Shown piece after piece: positions 1 to 8,212 of a DNA stretch of 63,450 bases. The translations under genes were made by a program, and so were the position numbers. Source of the DNA: Roseomonas sp. KE0001 (GTDB taxonomy: Bacteria; Pseudomonadota; Alphaproteobacteria; Acetobacterales; Acetobacteraceae); the NCBI RefSeq assembly GCF_016107285.1, contig NZ_RCVQ01000013.1, positions 1 through 63,450 of the forward strand. The letters are read 5' to 3'. The first letter of the stretch is position 1, and every line of letters starts with the position of its first letter. Below the pieces are notes generated by a model. That model made no database searches, had not been told where the DNA came from, and saw nothing but the letters and a program-made list of their open reading frames with translations.

Positions 1-360
1 GCCTCGGTCTCGTTCATCGTGGATGGCGCGGAGCGAGCTTCGGGCATGCCTTGGACCAAGCGACTGCACCTACTCAAAGGTGAAGGTGATGTCCGCTTCG
101 GAGCACAAACGGCACTCAGTTTTCATGACTGCTCTGGGCGCTAAGCTGCCGACCGCTGTGCCGCCGTAGGGGATGGCCAGCGTATTGAGGGCTATCGTCA
201 TTATCTGCTGACCGGGACCTGCAACAGGGAGCCTTTGCTGTACAAGGCAGGGAGCGCACCGGTTCTCCTGGGATGGGGCATCCTTCCCCTGCATGATGCT
301 GCGTTGATCCGGCTTCAACGAATCGGGGCGGCCGAACCAGTCAGCAGGGGGAGCAACACC
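1..360. other. Left edge, no gene called
   Basis: I see no supportable gene here. Short open frames exist on both strands but none has a recognisable domain. A minus-strand ATG near position 47 could begin a gene running off the left edge, but too little of it is present to judge. The last 15 bases hold the ribosome binding site of the next gene. Confidence 0.4.
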
Positions 361-774
361 ATGTCGCCCGATATCGAACAAGCGAGAGCGTTCTTCACCG
401 CATGCGAAGCGGGTCTGGGTTGGGATGCATGCCGTGCCTATTGCGCACCAGACGCCACGTTTTTAGCGCAGGCCGCTGCGCTGGCCGGCGTCACCACGGT
501 GCAGCAGTACACCGAATGGATGCGTGACCTCCTCGAGGTTCTCACCGACGGCAGCTATGAGTTGAAGTCCTTCGCCGCTGATGAGGAGCGCGGCAATGTC
601 TGCGCCTATGCCACCTTCTCTGGCACACATCTGGCTGGCGGGCCGATGCCGCCGACCGGCAAGGCCACGACAACCGATTATGTGTACGTGATGCAGTTCG
701 AAGGCGGCAGGATCGTGCATATGACCAAGATCTGGAACTCCGGGTACGCCCTACGGGAGCTTGGCTGGGCCTGA
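361..774 (+). CDS. SnoaL/NTF2-like small protein
   Basis: A 137-aa protein of the size and pattern of the SnoaL/NTF2-like fold: an N-terminal helix (EQARAFFTACEAG), a tryptophan-containing second helix, then alternating strands ending in GGRIVHMTKIWN, which is typical of the last two strands of the fold. The start at 361 is preferred over an upstream in-frame start because AGGGGGAG lies 8 bases before it and homology-like sequence begins there. Members of this fold act as small cyclases, isomerases or ligand binders, and the substrate cannot be read from sequence. It lies upstream of, and in the same direction as, a catabolic cluster but is separated from it by about 510 bp, so co-transcription is uncertain. 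Confidence 0.7.
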   Translation: MSPDIEQARAFFTACEAGLGWDACRAYCAPDATFLAQAAALAGVTTVQQYTEWMRDLLEVLTDGSYELKSFAADEERGNVCAYATFSGTHLAGGPMPPTGKATTTDYVYVMQFEGGRIVHMTKIWNSGYALRELGWA

Positions 775-859
775 CCGGCAGTGGCTCTGCGGCGCCCGCG
801 TCGGGCAGACGGTAGCCGCCTCCCGGCATCGCCCGGCCGCATTGCCATGGCCGGTCGAA

Positions 860-1010
860 TTGCCGTCAGGGGTTCGCTGGACAGAGTAGAGGCGCCTGGC
901 GTTGCGGCATTCTGTCCTGGTCGGCGGCCGCCAACAGCGGCAGCGCCGCGTCGTCCAGCCTGCGCACCTCCCACAGCGCCCGGCGTCGGGAGATGGGCCG
1001 CTCGTATAGC
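860..1010 (-). pseudogene. Possible dnaE2 (imuC) remnant
   Basis: Read on the minus strand, about 980 down to 915 encodes RRRALWEVRRLDDAALPLL, followed by AAADQD. This resembles the segment of error-prone DNA polymerase DnaE2/ImuC that reads roughly ALWEVRGL..PLPLFAAA. The frame is interrupted by a stop shortly after and no other DnaE2 motif is intact, so at most this is a decayed fragment. The match is from memory of the family and is short; a chance resemblance is possible. Confidence 0.3.
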
Positions 1011-1140
1011 GCGGCACTGGAGCCTTACCGGCATCTTCAGACCTAATAGCCGCTGTTCCAGCACGGACCCGCTTATCCGAGCCGCCTCGCGCCCACCAGT
1101 AGGCTCCCTCCAGCAGCGTAGTCTCGCCGTATAAAATCTC

Positions 1141-1158
1141 ACAGTGAAATTTTACTGT
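1141..1158. promoter_or_regulatory. Palindromic candidate GntR operator
   Basis: ACAGTGAAATTTTACTGT is an 18-bp palindrome with a single mismatched pair, directly downstream of a TATAAAAT box at 1130-1137. It sits ahead of the monooxygenase start at 1288 and at the head of a seven-kilobase same-strand cluster that ends with a GntR regulator. GntR/FCD proteins bind short AT-cored palindromes, so self-regulation of the cluster through this site is a reasonable inference. Confidence 0.5.
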
Positions 1159-1287
1159 TGCATGGTTACGCTTCCTTGTTCAGAGTTCGGCATCCCAACT
1201 GTGGCCAAGCCTGACCCTGGGAGCCCTGTGCAGGGCCTTCGGTCATGGGGCGCGGGGAGGGCGACGATTCGCGGAAGATTGGAAGGC

Positions 1288-2478
1288 ATGCCGACACACC
1301 ATCCTGTTCTCATTGTCGGCGCAGGCCCGGTTGGGCTTGTTGCCGCAGCTGAATTGGTCCGCCTGGGCGTGCCTGTCCAAGTGCTGGAGGCCGGACCAGA
1401 CCTCTCCGGGGAGATGCGCGGCTCCACCTTCCACGCGCCCACCCTGGACCTGTTGGATGGAATCGGCGCCGCCAAGGCGATGATCGGGCAGGGGATCGTC
1501 GCGCCCCGCATGCAGTACCGCAGCCGCAATCAGGGCATCATCGCCGACTTCGACTTCGGCGTGCTGTCCGACGTCACGCGCCATCCCTTCCGGCTGCAGT
1601 GCGAGCAGTTCAAGCTCACTCGAATCCTCCACAGCATGCTGACGGACAAGCCTGGCTTTTCCATTCGCTTTGACGCTCGGGTGGCCGGTTGCACCGACCA
1701 TGGCGACGCGGTGGAGGTCCTGCTCGAGAACGGCGAGAAGATCACAGGGTCCTACGTCATCGGTGCCGACGGCGCCCGCAGCCCGATCCGCAAGTCCTCG
1801 AACATCGAGTTCGAGGGCTTCACCTGGCCGGAGCGCTTCCTTGTGCTCTCCACGCCGTTTGACTTCGCCACGCTGATCCCAGGGCTGGCCGATGTCTCCT
1901 ACTACGCCGACCCGGAAGAGTGGTTCTTCCTGCTGAAAGTGCCCGGTGTGTGGCGCGCCATGTTTCCCGTTCCCGCCGAAGTCGAGGACGAGGAAACGAT
2001 GACAGACGACTACGCGCGGGCCCGCTTCGCTCGCATCGTCCAGGGGCGCGACGATTACCCCATCCGCCACCGCACCCTGTACCGCGTGCATCAGCGCGTG
2101 GCGAAGACCTTCCGCCAGGGGCGCGTGATGCTCGCGGGCGATGCCGCCCACATCAACAATCCGCTCGGCGGCATGGGGCTGAACGGTGGCGTGCACGACG
2201 CCTTCAACCTGGCCGGGAAGCTGGCCCAGGTATGGCATGGCGAAGGGGGTGAGGAGTTGCTCGACCTGTACGACCGCCAGCGGCGGGGCGTCACGGTGGA
2301 GCATGTGCAGCGCCAGACCATCGCCAACAAGCAGAACCTGGAAGCCAAGGAGCCGGAGGCGCAGCGCGCCTTCCGTGAGCGGATGGCGGATACCGCCGCA
2401 GACCCGGCCAAGGCCCATGCCTACCTGATGGGTGTTTCCATGATCAATGGCCTGCGCCGCGCGGCCGAGATCCGCTGA
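1288..2478 (+). CDS. FAD-dependent aromatic-type monooxygenase
   Basis: A 396-aa member of the PheA/TfdB/MhpA-like group A flavoprotein hydroxylases, which use FAD, NAD(P)H and oxygen to hydroxylate phenolic or related substrates. Near the N-terminus is the Rossmann dinucleotide fingerprint VGAGPVG; a mid-protein GADGARSPIR is the DG motif; GRVMLAGDAAHINNP near residue 280 is the GD motif that contacts the FAD ribityl chain. The longer open frame begins at a GTG at 1144 inside the upstream palindrome, but the ATG at 1288 starts right before the Rossmann strand and fits the family. The C-terminal thioredoxin-like domain of some relatives is absent. It is the first gene of a cluster with a DUF2848 protein, a cupin and an amidase. 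The substrate is unknown. Confidence 0.85.
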   Translation: MPTHHPVLIVGAGPVGLVAAAELVRLGVPVQVLEAGPDLSGEMRGSTFHAPTLDLLDGIGAAKAMIGQGIVAPRMQYRSRNQGIIADFDFGVLSDVTRHPFRLQCEQFKLTRILHSMLTDKPGFSIRFDARVAGCTDHGDAVEVLLENGEKITGSYVIGADGARSPIRKSSNIEFEGFTWPERFLVLSTPFDFATLIPGLADVSYYADPEEWFFLLKVPGVWRAMFPVPAEVEDEETMTDDYARARFARIVQGRDDYPIRHRTLYRVHQRVAKTFRQGRVMLAGDAAHINNPLGGMGLNGGVHDAFNLAGKLAQVWHGEGGEELLDLYDRQRRGVTVEHVQRQTIANKQNLEAKEPEAQRAFRERMADTAADPAKAHAYLMGVSMINGLRRAAEIR

Positions 2479-2500
2479 ACGCCGCACGAGAGCATCCAAC

Positions 2501-3187
2501 ATGACCGAACTGACTTTCGACTTCCTGAGCGTTGGCTCGGCGGACCGCCGCAGCGTCGCCATCAAGAGCTTTGTGATCGCAGGCTGGACCGGCCGCGATA
2601 CGCACAAGCTGCAGGAGCATATCGAGGAGTTGCGCCTGCTAGGCGTCACCCCACCAGCGAGCACGCCCTGCTTCTACCCCGGCGGTAGGGAACTGCCGAC
2701 AACCGCGGCAACGATCGACTGCCTTGGCGCCGAGTCCAGCGGAGAAGCGGAATTCGCCATCCTGGTGGACGAGGACGGCACATGGTGGGTCGGCATCGGC
2801 TCGGACCACACGGACCGCAAGGTTGAGACCTATTCGGTCGCCGTGTCCAAGCAGGTCTGCCCCAAGCCCATCGCACCCGTACTCTGGCGCTTCGACGAGG
2901 TGGCGGAGCACTGGGACCGGCTGGAACTACGTTCCTGGGTGCAGGACGGCGCTGACTGGACGCTGTACCAGGAAGGCGCTGTCGCCGCGATGCGCGACCC
3001 GCGCGATTTGGCGGCAGCTTACAAGGCGCTCGGCCGCGAGTTGCTCCCGGGCACCTTGATGCTGGGCGGCACGCTGGCGGCGATTGGCGGCATCCGCCCG
3101 CGCGCGGGCTTCCGCATCGAACTGCGCGATCCTGTGCTCGGGCGCGTGATCAACCACACCTACACGGCCAATTGGCTGGCTGAATAA
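2501..3187 (+). CDS. DUF2848 family protein
   Basis: A 228-aa protein matching the DUF2848 pattern: AGWTGRD near residue 30, a central IGSDHTDR motif, then SKQVCPKP and a HWDRLELRSW segment. This family is common in alphaproteobacterial catabolic clusters and has been linked to the fumarylacetoacetate hydrolase fold, but no activity is firmly assigned. The ATG at 2501 lies 22 bp after the monooxygenase stop; the open frame extends upstream into the monooxygenase, but the conserved region starts here. Its position between a ring or substrate hydroxylase and an amidase suggests a hydrolytic or decarboxylating step in the same pathway, which is inference only. Confidence 0.8.
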   Translation: MTELTFDFLSVGSADRRSVAIKSFVIAGWTGRDTHKLQEHIEELRLLGVTPPASTPCFYPGGRELPTTAATIDCLGAESSGEAEFAILVDEDGTWWVGIGSDHTDRKVETYSVAVSKQVCPKPIAPVLWRFDEVAEHWDRLELRSWVQDGADWTLYQEGAVAAMRDPRDLAAAYKALGRELLPGTLMLGGTLAAIGGIRPRAGFRIELRDPVLGRVINHTYTANWLAE

Positions 3188-3201
3188 GGCGGAAGCACAT
3201 C

Positions 3202-3588
3202 ATGCCGATTACCAAGGAACACCTTGAGTTCCATGTGCCTGATCTGAGCGCAGGCTGGGAGGTGCCGAAGGGTTATCCCGCAGGCATTCAGCAAAAGATC
3301 CTGGCTGGCAAGCTGGACGAGGAGAACAAGCGCGGCCACCGCACGCGCCTCCTGCGCTTCGAGCCTGGCGAGTTCACCACCGCACCCTTCGTGCATGACT
3401 ACTGGGAAGAGGTTTGGCTGGTTTCCGGCGACCTGGTCGTTGGCAACGACGCACAGGGCAACGGCGGTGAGTCCTTTGACAAGGCGGCCTATGCCTGCCG
3501 CCCGCCTGGCGCCTATCACGGCCCCTTCAAGTCCAACACGGGCTGCACGCTGCTCGAGATTCACTATTACGACGAGACGCCGAAGTGA
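3202..3588 (+). CDS. Cupin-domain protein
   Basis: A 128-aa single-domain protein with the beta-rich spacing of a small cupin: an EPGEFTTAPFVHDYWEEVWLV segment carrying His/Glu candidates for motif 1, and a CRPPGAYHGPF segment for motif 2 with one His. Small cupins of this type occur in degradation operons as metal-dependent isomerases, dioxygenase-like enzymes or unexplained accessory proteins. It begins 14 bp after the DUF2848 gene and its TGA stop overlaps the GTG start of the amidase (GTGA at 3585-3588), so the two are probably translationally coupled. No specific substrate can be named. Confidence 0.78.
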   Translation: MPITKEHLEFHVPDLSAGWEVPKGYPAGIQQKILAGKLDEENKRGHRTRLLRFEPGEFTTAPFVHDYWEEVWLVSGDLVVGNDAQGNGGESFDKAAYACRPPGAYHGPFKSNTGCTLLEIHYYDETPK

Positions 3589-4940
3589 GTTCCGGAGGTC
3601 TGCCCACCCTTGATGGCCTGGCGGCCGACCTTGCCGCCGGACGGACCACCAGTCGCGCGTTGGTGGAGGAGCGCCTGGCGCGGATCGCCGATCCGGCCGG
3701 TGAGGGTGGGCGGACCTTCGTGCAGGTGGATACCAAAGGCGCTCTCGCGGCGGCCGAAGCCATGGACGCCTTGCGCGGGGCAGGGGCCGCACCGTCGCCT
3801 TACGCTGGTATTCCCGTTTCCGTGAAGGATCTGTTCGATGTCGTCGGGCAGGTGACCCGCGCGGGTTCTCGCGCGCTAGACGATGCTTCGGCGGCTACCA
3901 CCGATGCCGTCGTGGTGGCCCGGCTGCGGCGTGCAGGGTTCGTGGTGGTGGGCCGCACCAACATGACCGAGTTCGCTTACTCGGGCCTGGGCATCAATCC
4001 GCATTACGGCACGCCGCGTAATCCCTGGCGCCGCGAGGAAGGCCATGTGCCCGGAGGTTCCTCCTCCGGCGCCGCGGTCTCCGTGACCGATGGCATGGCG
4101 CATGCGGCGCTGGGCACCGACACCGGCGGCTCCTGCCGCATCCCTGCGGCATTCACCGGTCTGGTCGGCTTCAAGCCTACAGCGCGGCGCGTTCCCTTGG
4201 TGGGCAGTGTGCCGCTGTCTACCACGCTGGACTCCGTCGGCCCGATTGCCCGCAGCACGCGCTGTTGCGCGATCATGGACGCGGTGCTCTCGGACGAGGC
4301 CATCGAGGCGCTGCCCGAGGTGCCGCTCGACGGGCTGCGCCTGCTGCTGCCCGAGACGGTGGCTCTGGACGGCGTCGAGGATGCGGTGGCCGCCGCCTTT
4401 GACGCCGCGCTCACCCGCCTGTCGCGCGCGGGAGTGCGCATCACGCGGGCCCCGGTTCCGGAGTTCGCTGAGGTGGCAGCCATGAACGCGTTGGGCGGGT
4501 TCACGGCTGCGGAAAGCTTCGCCTGGCACCGCCCGCTGCTGGCGCGGCGCGGCGAGGATTATGACCCCCGTGTCAGCAGCCGCATCCGCCGCGGCGCCAG
4601 CATGTCGGCCGCCGACTACCTGGACCTGGCGCAGGCCAGGGCGGATTTCGTGCGCCGTGTGTCCGCGCGGATCTCGGGCTTCGACGCGGTGGTCATGCCC
4701 ACCACGCCGATCCTTCCACCGCGGATCCGCGACCTGGAGAGCGAGGCTGCCTACACGACTGCGAACCTGGCGGCGCTCCGCAACCCGACGCTGGTCAACA
4801 TGATGGATGGCTGTTCCATCTCCGTCCCCGCGGCCCGCCCGCCGGAGCCTCCGGTGGGCCTGATGTTCGCCGCCGCGGCAGGGGGTGACCGCCGCCTGCT
4901 GGCCCTGGCGGCAGCCGTGGAGGCTTTGCTGGTGACCTGA
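3585..4940 (+). CDS. Amidase (amidase signature family)
   Basis: A 451-aa cytoplasmic amidase with the full Ser-cisSer-Lys triad of the amidase signature family: Lys81 in SVKDLFD, the cis-Ser at 159 in GGSSSG and the nucleophile Ser183 in GTDTGGSCRIP, with the usual 24-residue spacing between the serines. It would hydrolyse a carboxamide to an acid and ammonia. The GTG start overlaps the cupin stop, which supports coupling. It resembles generic AtzF/GatA-like amidases, but it has no allophanate hydrolase C-terminal domain and no GatB/C neighbours. A hairpin follows it at 4960-4975, and the next gene is a Bug-type receptor that may supply the substrate. Confidence 0.88.
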   Translation: MSSGGLPTLDGLAADLAAGRTTSRALVEERLARIADPAGEGGRTFVQVDTKGALAAAEAMDALRGAGAAPSPYAGIPVSVKDLFDVVGQVTRAGSRALDDASAATTDAVVVARLRRAGFVVVGRTNMTEFAYSGLGINPHYGTPRNPWRREEGHVPGGSSSGAAVSVTDGMAHAALGTDTGGSCRIPAAFTGLVGFKPTARRVPLVGSVPLSTTLDSVGPIARSTRCCAIMDAVLSDEAIEALPEVPLDGLRLLLPETVALDGVEDAVAAAFDAALTRLSRAGVRITRAPVPEFAEVAAMNALGGFTAAESFAWHRPLLARRGEDYDPRVSSRIRRGASMSAADYLDLAQARADFVRRVSARISGFDAVVMPTTPILPPRIRDLESEAAYTTANLAALRNPTLVNMMDGCSISVPAARPPEPPVGLMFAAAAGGDRRLLALAAAVEALLVT

Positions 4941-4959
4941 GCGAGCACCGGCGCCTCGA

Positions 4960-4975
4960 CCGGGGAAGCCCCCGG
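4960..4975 (+). terminator. Intercistronic hairpin
   Basis: CCGGGG and CCCCGG form a perfect 6-bp stem around a 4-base loop 20 bp after the amidase stop. There is no T-run, so it may be an attenuator or mRNA-stabilising stem rather than a true intrinsic terminator. It would separate expression of the enzymes from that of the periplasmic receptor. Confidence 0.4.
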
Positions 4976-5068
4976 AATGCCTTTCGGGAAGCCAGTCACA
5001 CGAGCCACGGCAACAAGGACCGTCAGAGTCCTGCCTGGCGCCGATCAATGGTTCAAGGAGGCAAAGCA

Positions 5069-6079
5069 ATGTTGCGTGACACTGGGATCCGGCCCTGCCC
5101 GAAAGTACTCGCTCGGCTGGCACTGGCGGCCTTCGCCGCTGTCTCCGTCACATCCGCAGGCGGCACGGCGAAGGCGCAGGACAAATGGCCCGACCGCCCC
5201 ATCCGCGTGTTGGTTCCTTTCGCGCCGGGCGGCGTCACCGACAGTATCGGGCGCCTCAGCGCTGAGTGGCTCGGCAAGTCGCTGGGTCAGCCCGCCCCGG
5301 TCGAGAACCGCAGCGGTGCCAATGGCGCCATCGCCGCCGAGGCTGTGGCGCGCAGTGCCCCTGACGGATACACGTTGCTCACCGCCAGCGCATCGCAGAT
5401 GGTGATGCTGCCTGCTCTCATGCAACTGAACTTCGACCCGGCGAAGGATTTCGCGCCGGTGTCGATCGTTGCGAGCAATCCTATGGTCCTAGCCGTGAGT
5501 TCCTCGCTGAACGTCACCACGCTCAAGGATTTCGTGGCGCTGGCGAAGGTACAGGCAGGCAAGCTGGACTACTCCTCGGCAGGCAATGGCTCCTCCACGC
5601 ATCTGGCGATGGCTTTGCTGATGAAGCGGGCGGGCATCGAGATGCAGCACGTTCCCTATCGTGGAGGCGCACCGGCCATGCAGGCCCTCCTGACAGGTGA
5701 GGTTGCCGCCTATTTCGGCAACCCCTCCGACATGATCCCACACCTCGGAGGCGGCCGCATCCACGTGCTGGCCGTGGCGGGGACAGAGCGTATCGCGAGC
5801 CTGCCCGGCGTCCCGACGGTGGCCGAAAGCGGCTATCCGGAGTTCCGTGCGGAAACCTGGAACGGCCTGGCTGCACCTGCCGGGACCCCTGCGGCCGCGA
5901 TCCGGCGCATGGCCAGCGCCCTGGGCGAAGCTTGCGCTGACGCGAAGTTCCGGGATTCTCTGGAGCGCCTCGGCACCACGCCGGTCTGCAGCACGCCTGA
6001 AGCCTTCGCTGAGGCGATGCGGCGGGATGCGCCGCTTTGGCAGGAAGCCGTCCGGATCTCCGGCGCCCGCCTCGAGTGA
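5069..6079 (+). CDS. Bug-family tripartite tricarboxylate receptor
   Basis: A 336-aa periplasmic substrate-binding protein of the Bug/TctC family. The ATG at 5069 is chosen because AAGGAGG (5055-5061) lies at ideal distance; the open frame starts 21 bp earlier. A signal peptide with a long hydrophobic core ends near AKAQ, followed by KWPDRPIRVLVPFAPGGVTD, the hallmark first strand and loop of Bug proteins. Further family marks are ENRSGANGAIAAEAVA and the YRGGAPAMQALLTGEV region. Bug proteins bind carboxylates or amides and often lack adjacent membrane components, as here: no TctA/TctB is present. It presumably captures the substrate of the upstream enzymes. Confidence 0.92.
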   Translation: MLRDTGIRPCPKVLARLALAAFAAVSVTSAGGTAKAQDKWPDRPIRVLVPFAPGGVTDSIGRLSAEWLGKSLGQPAPVENRSGANGAIAAEAVARSAPDGYTLLTASASQMVMLPALMQLNFDPAKDFAPVSIVASNPMVLAVSSSLNVTTLKDFVALAKVQAGKLDYSSAGNGSSTHLAMALLMKRAGIEMQHVPYRGGAPAMQALLTGEVAAYFGNPSDMIPHLGGGRIHVLAVAGTERIASLPGVPTVAESGYPEFRAETWNGLAAPAGTPAAAIRRMASALGEACADAKFRDSLERLGTTPVCSTPEAFAEAMRRDAPLWQEAVRISGARLE

Positions 6080-6194
6080 GGCCGAAGGTGCCGTTGCGCG
6101 CCTCGTGCCCGGTCCTCGTGCCAAAACGGTTCTTGTAACGCGGGCCGGTGTGCCGCAAATCGGCACGACCGGAAAGAGGCGAGGAAACAAGGCG

Positions 6195-6914
6195 ATGGGC
6201 GCACCGGTCATCAGGAACTCTCGGTGGCTGACACGTACCGCCAATCCGGCCACGAGTGGCTATTCGGAGCAGGCGCGGGCCGTGCCGTTGAAGGATCAAG
6301 CCTACGAGGTCATCCGCCATCAGATCATTACCTGCCGCTTCGCACCCGGCGAGAAGCTGAACGAGGCGCAGGTCGCTGAAGCTCTTGGGCTGAGCCGTAT
6401 GCCGGTCCGCCATGCACTGGCGCGGCTTCGCCTGGAGGGGCTTGTGACCATCCGGCCCCGGAAAGGCATTGAGGTTCGTCCTATCGACCCGGCGGAACTG
6501 CTGCAGATCATTGAGGCGCGTACTGTCAACGAGTGTCATGCGGTGCGCCTCGCCGCCGCTCGTTTCACCGCAGAGGACGCCGCCGCCATAGATGGCGTCC
6601 TGCGCGACACCGAAGCCGCGCTGGGCCAGCATGACACCGAGGCTTTGATGCTGCTGGACAAGTCCTTCCACGCCGTCATCGCCCAGGCCTCCGGCAACAC
6701 CGTGTTCCTGGACATCCTTGGCAATCTCCACGACCGCGCTGTGCGCTTCTGGTTCATCTCGCTGGAACAGGAAGCGCAGCAAAGCAGTGTGCTGCAGGAG
6801 CATCGATCCATTCGCGACGCTCTTGTGGCGCGCGATGCGAGCGCGGCCAGTGCGGCGATGGAGCATCACATCGCTGCGTTCCGCCGGAATGTCATGGTGC
6901 TGATAGGGCAGTGA
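6195..6914 (+). CDS. GntR-family regulator, FCD type
   Basis: A 239-aa regulator with an N-terminal winged helix (about residues 30-95; PLKDQAYEVIRHQI then EAQVAEALGLSRMPVRHALA) and an all-helical FCD-type ligand domain after it (residues 105-235, including KSFHAVIAQASGN and the late EHHIAAF helix). FCD metal-site residues (a conserved D and three H) are partly visible as His in FHAVI and EHHI. The ATG at 6195 follows GAGGCGAGG. It is the last gene of the cluster and is on the same strand, so it probably represses the cluster until a carboxylate-like pathway compound binds. The 18-bp palindrome at 1141-1158 is its likely operator. Confidence 0.88.
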   Translation: MGAPVIRNSRWLTRTANPATSGYSEQARAVPLKDQAYEVIRHQIITCRFAPGEKLNEAQVAEALGLSRMPVRHALARLRLEGLVTIRPRKGIEVRPIDPAELLQIIEARTVNECHAVRLAAARFTAEDAAAIDGVLRDTEAALGQHDTEALMLLDKSFHAVIAQASGNTVFLDILGNLHDRAVRFWFISLEQEAQQSSVLQEHRSIRDALVARDASAASAAMEHHIAAFRRNVMVLIGQ

Positions 6915-7495
6915 AGCCAGTGTAAGGCGATCAACCGCCTTCATCGGACGGCGGCCAGATGTGATGACCAAGCCGATGTTACGCCGCCCTTGGCGGCCAC
7001 CGGTCTGGCCTTGCGAGCGTGCGGCGGCGAAAGTGGCGCCCATGCGACTGCCGCTCCAATCACGGGTTCGGCGCCGCACCGGTACCCGGTGCACGCGGCG
7101 AGGATGATGGAAGCGGGAGGGCGACTGCTTCCTCCGCGTCAATCCTTGGCGGTCCGGCCGACGAGAGCGGTCCTACTCCAACCTGACGACTGGGCCTGCT
7201 AGGCGGGGGAGGCGGGCGCCGTCGGATTGGCCCGGCGGGCGTGCCGCTGCCTGAGCTGTCGCTCGCAACCTTGTCCTGCCGCTCGCAGGCGCCGCGGACG
7301 TTGCTCGGCTGCGGCTCCGGGAGCGGGAGGAGCCGGTCGCGGGTCGCGGCGGCCGCGCCGGGGAATACTTCGATCCCGGCGATCTGGCGCAACTCGGACA
7401 TGGAGACGGCGCGCCACGCCATGCCCAGCGCGTTCTCGACGAGGTAGGCGGCCGCTCCGCGCCTGAGAATGTAGGCCGCCTTGTACAGGGAGGTT
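6915..7495. other. Spacer with possible truncated gene next to IS66 end
   Basis: No intact gene is supportable in this 581-bp stretch. On the minus strand, from the IS66 end down to about 7250, an open frame reads LYKAAYILRRGAAAYLVEN and continues into SELRQIAGIEVFPG. This looks like real protein rather than GC-driven translation, but I do not recognise it. It may be the 3' part of a gene cut by the IS66 insertion. The remainder, 6915-7250, shows nothing recognisable. Confidence 0.4.
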
Positions 7496-8050
7496 GTAAG
7501 CGTCAGCCGATGGCCGCAGGCTTCGCCTCTGGCCTGAAGTTCCACGGCAAGAGCTCTTCGATGCGGGTCACAGGGTGGCCGCACGCGAGGCGGTCGAGCA
7601 CGGAGGTGATGTAGGCTTCGGGATTCAGGCCGTTGAGCTTGGCGGTCTCAGCGACGGTGTAGATGATGGCGGCGCGCTCTCCGCCAGTGTCGGATCCCAC
7701 GAACAGAAAGTTCTGCCTCGTCACAGCGATGCCGCGCAGCAGCCGCTCCGAAAGGTTGTTATCGATCGAGAGCCTGCCATCCTCCAGGTAGCGTGCCAGG
7801 GCGTCCCACCTGTTGAGTGCGTACTGCATCGCCTTGCCCAGGGCCGACTTGCCCGAGAGGCGTCGACGCTGCGCCTGCATCCACGCGTGCAGCGCGGCGA
7901 GTAGCGGCTTGCTGCGAGCCTGGCGTGCGGTGAGGCGCTGCTGAGCAGGCTGGCCGTTGATCTCCGCTTCGATGGCATAGAGGGCGGCAATCCGTTGCAG
8001 CGCTTCCTCGGCGACGCTGACGTGTCTTTTGAGCTTCACGTCCGCTTTCG
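7496..8050 (-). pseudogene. IS66-type transposase (tnpC) C-terminal remnant
   Basis: The minus strand encodes the last 170-180 residues of an IS66 transposase: ALQRIAALYAIEAEI, KSALGKAMQYALNRW, IDNNLSERLLRGI (end of the DDE domain) and the C-terminal RIEELLPWNF. About two thirds of tnpC, and tnpA/tnpB, are missing. The homology breaks near 8015-8050, where unrelated sequence is fused in frame. The bases GTAAGCGTCAGCC from 7496 on the plus strand match the usual IS66 terminal inverted repeat (GTAAGCG start) and overlap the stop codon. The element therefore keeps one end and is not mobile on its own. Confidence 0.85.
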
Positions 8051-8212
8051 AGCGGGACGGCAAACCATTACTACTTCCGCTTTGGCGCGAAGCCGACGGT
8101 CCATAGAGTTGGCCATCTATGTCCGCTCGCCTATCACCTCCGGACATGCGCCGAGGGTATGGAGATGGCTGGAACTCCAAACTTTCGCGTGAGTGCAGCG
8201 GATAAGGCGGCT

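Larger units (their letters stand above)
775..1287. other. Intergenic region before the catabolic cluster
   Basis: This 513-bp gap holds no intact gene. Its left part carries a short stretch that looks like a decayed gene on the minus strand (listed separately). Its right part has an AT-rich TATAAAAT box at 1130-1137 followed at once by an 18-bp palindrome at 1141-1158, so it probably contains the promoter and operator of the downstream monooxygenase cluster. Confidence 0.5.

Noticed and set aside
1243-2664. A 473-aa minus-strand frame opposite the FAD monooxygenase
   Set aside because: The plus strand carries a complete flavoprotein with all three FAD motifs; the antisense frame has none.
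3585-4940. The first amidase as a GatA subunit of Glu-tRNA amidotransferase
   Set aside because: It has the common amidase triad but no gatB or gatC nearby, and it is embedded in a catabolic cluster with a receptor and regulator.
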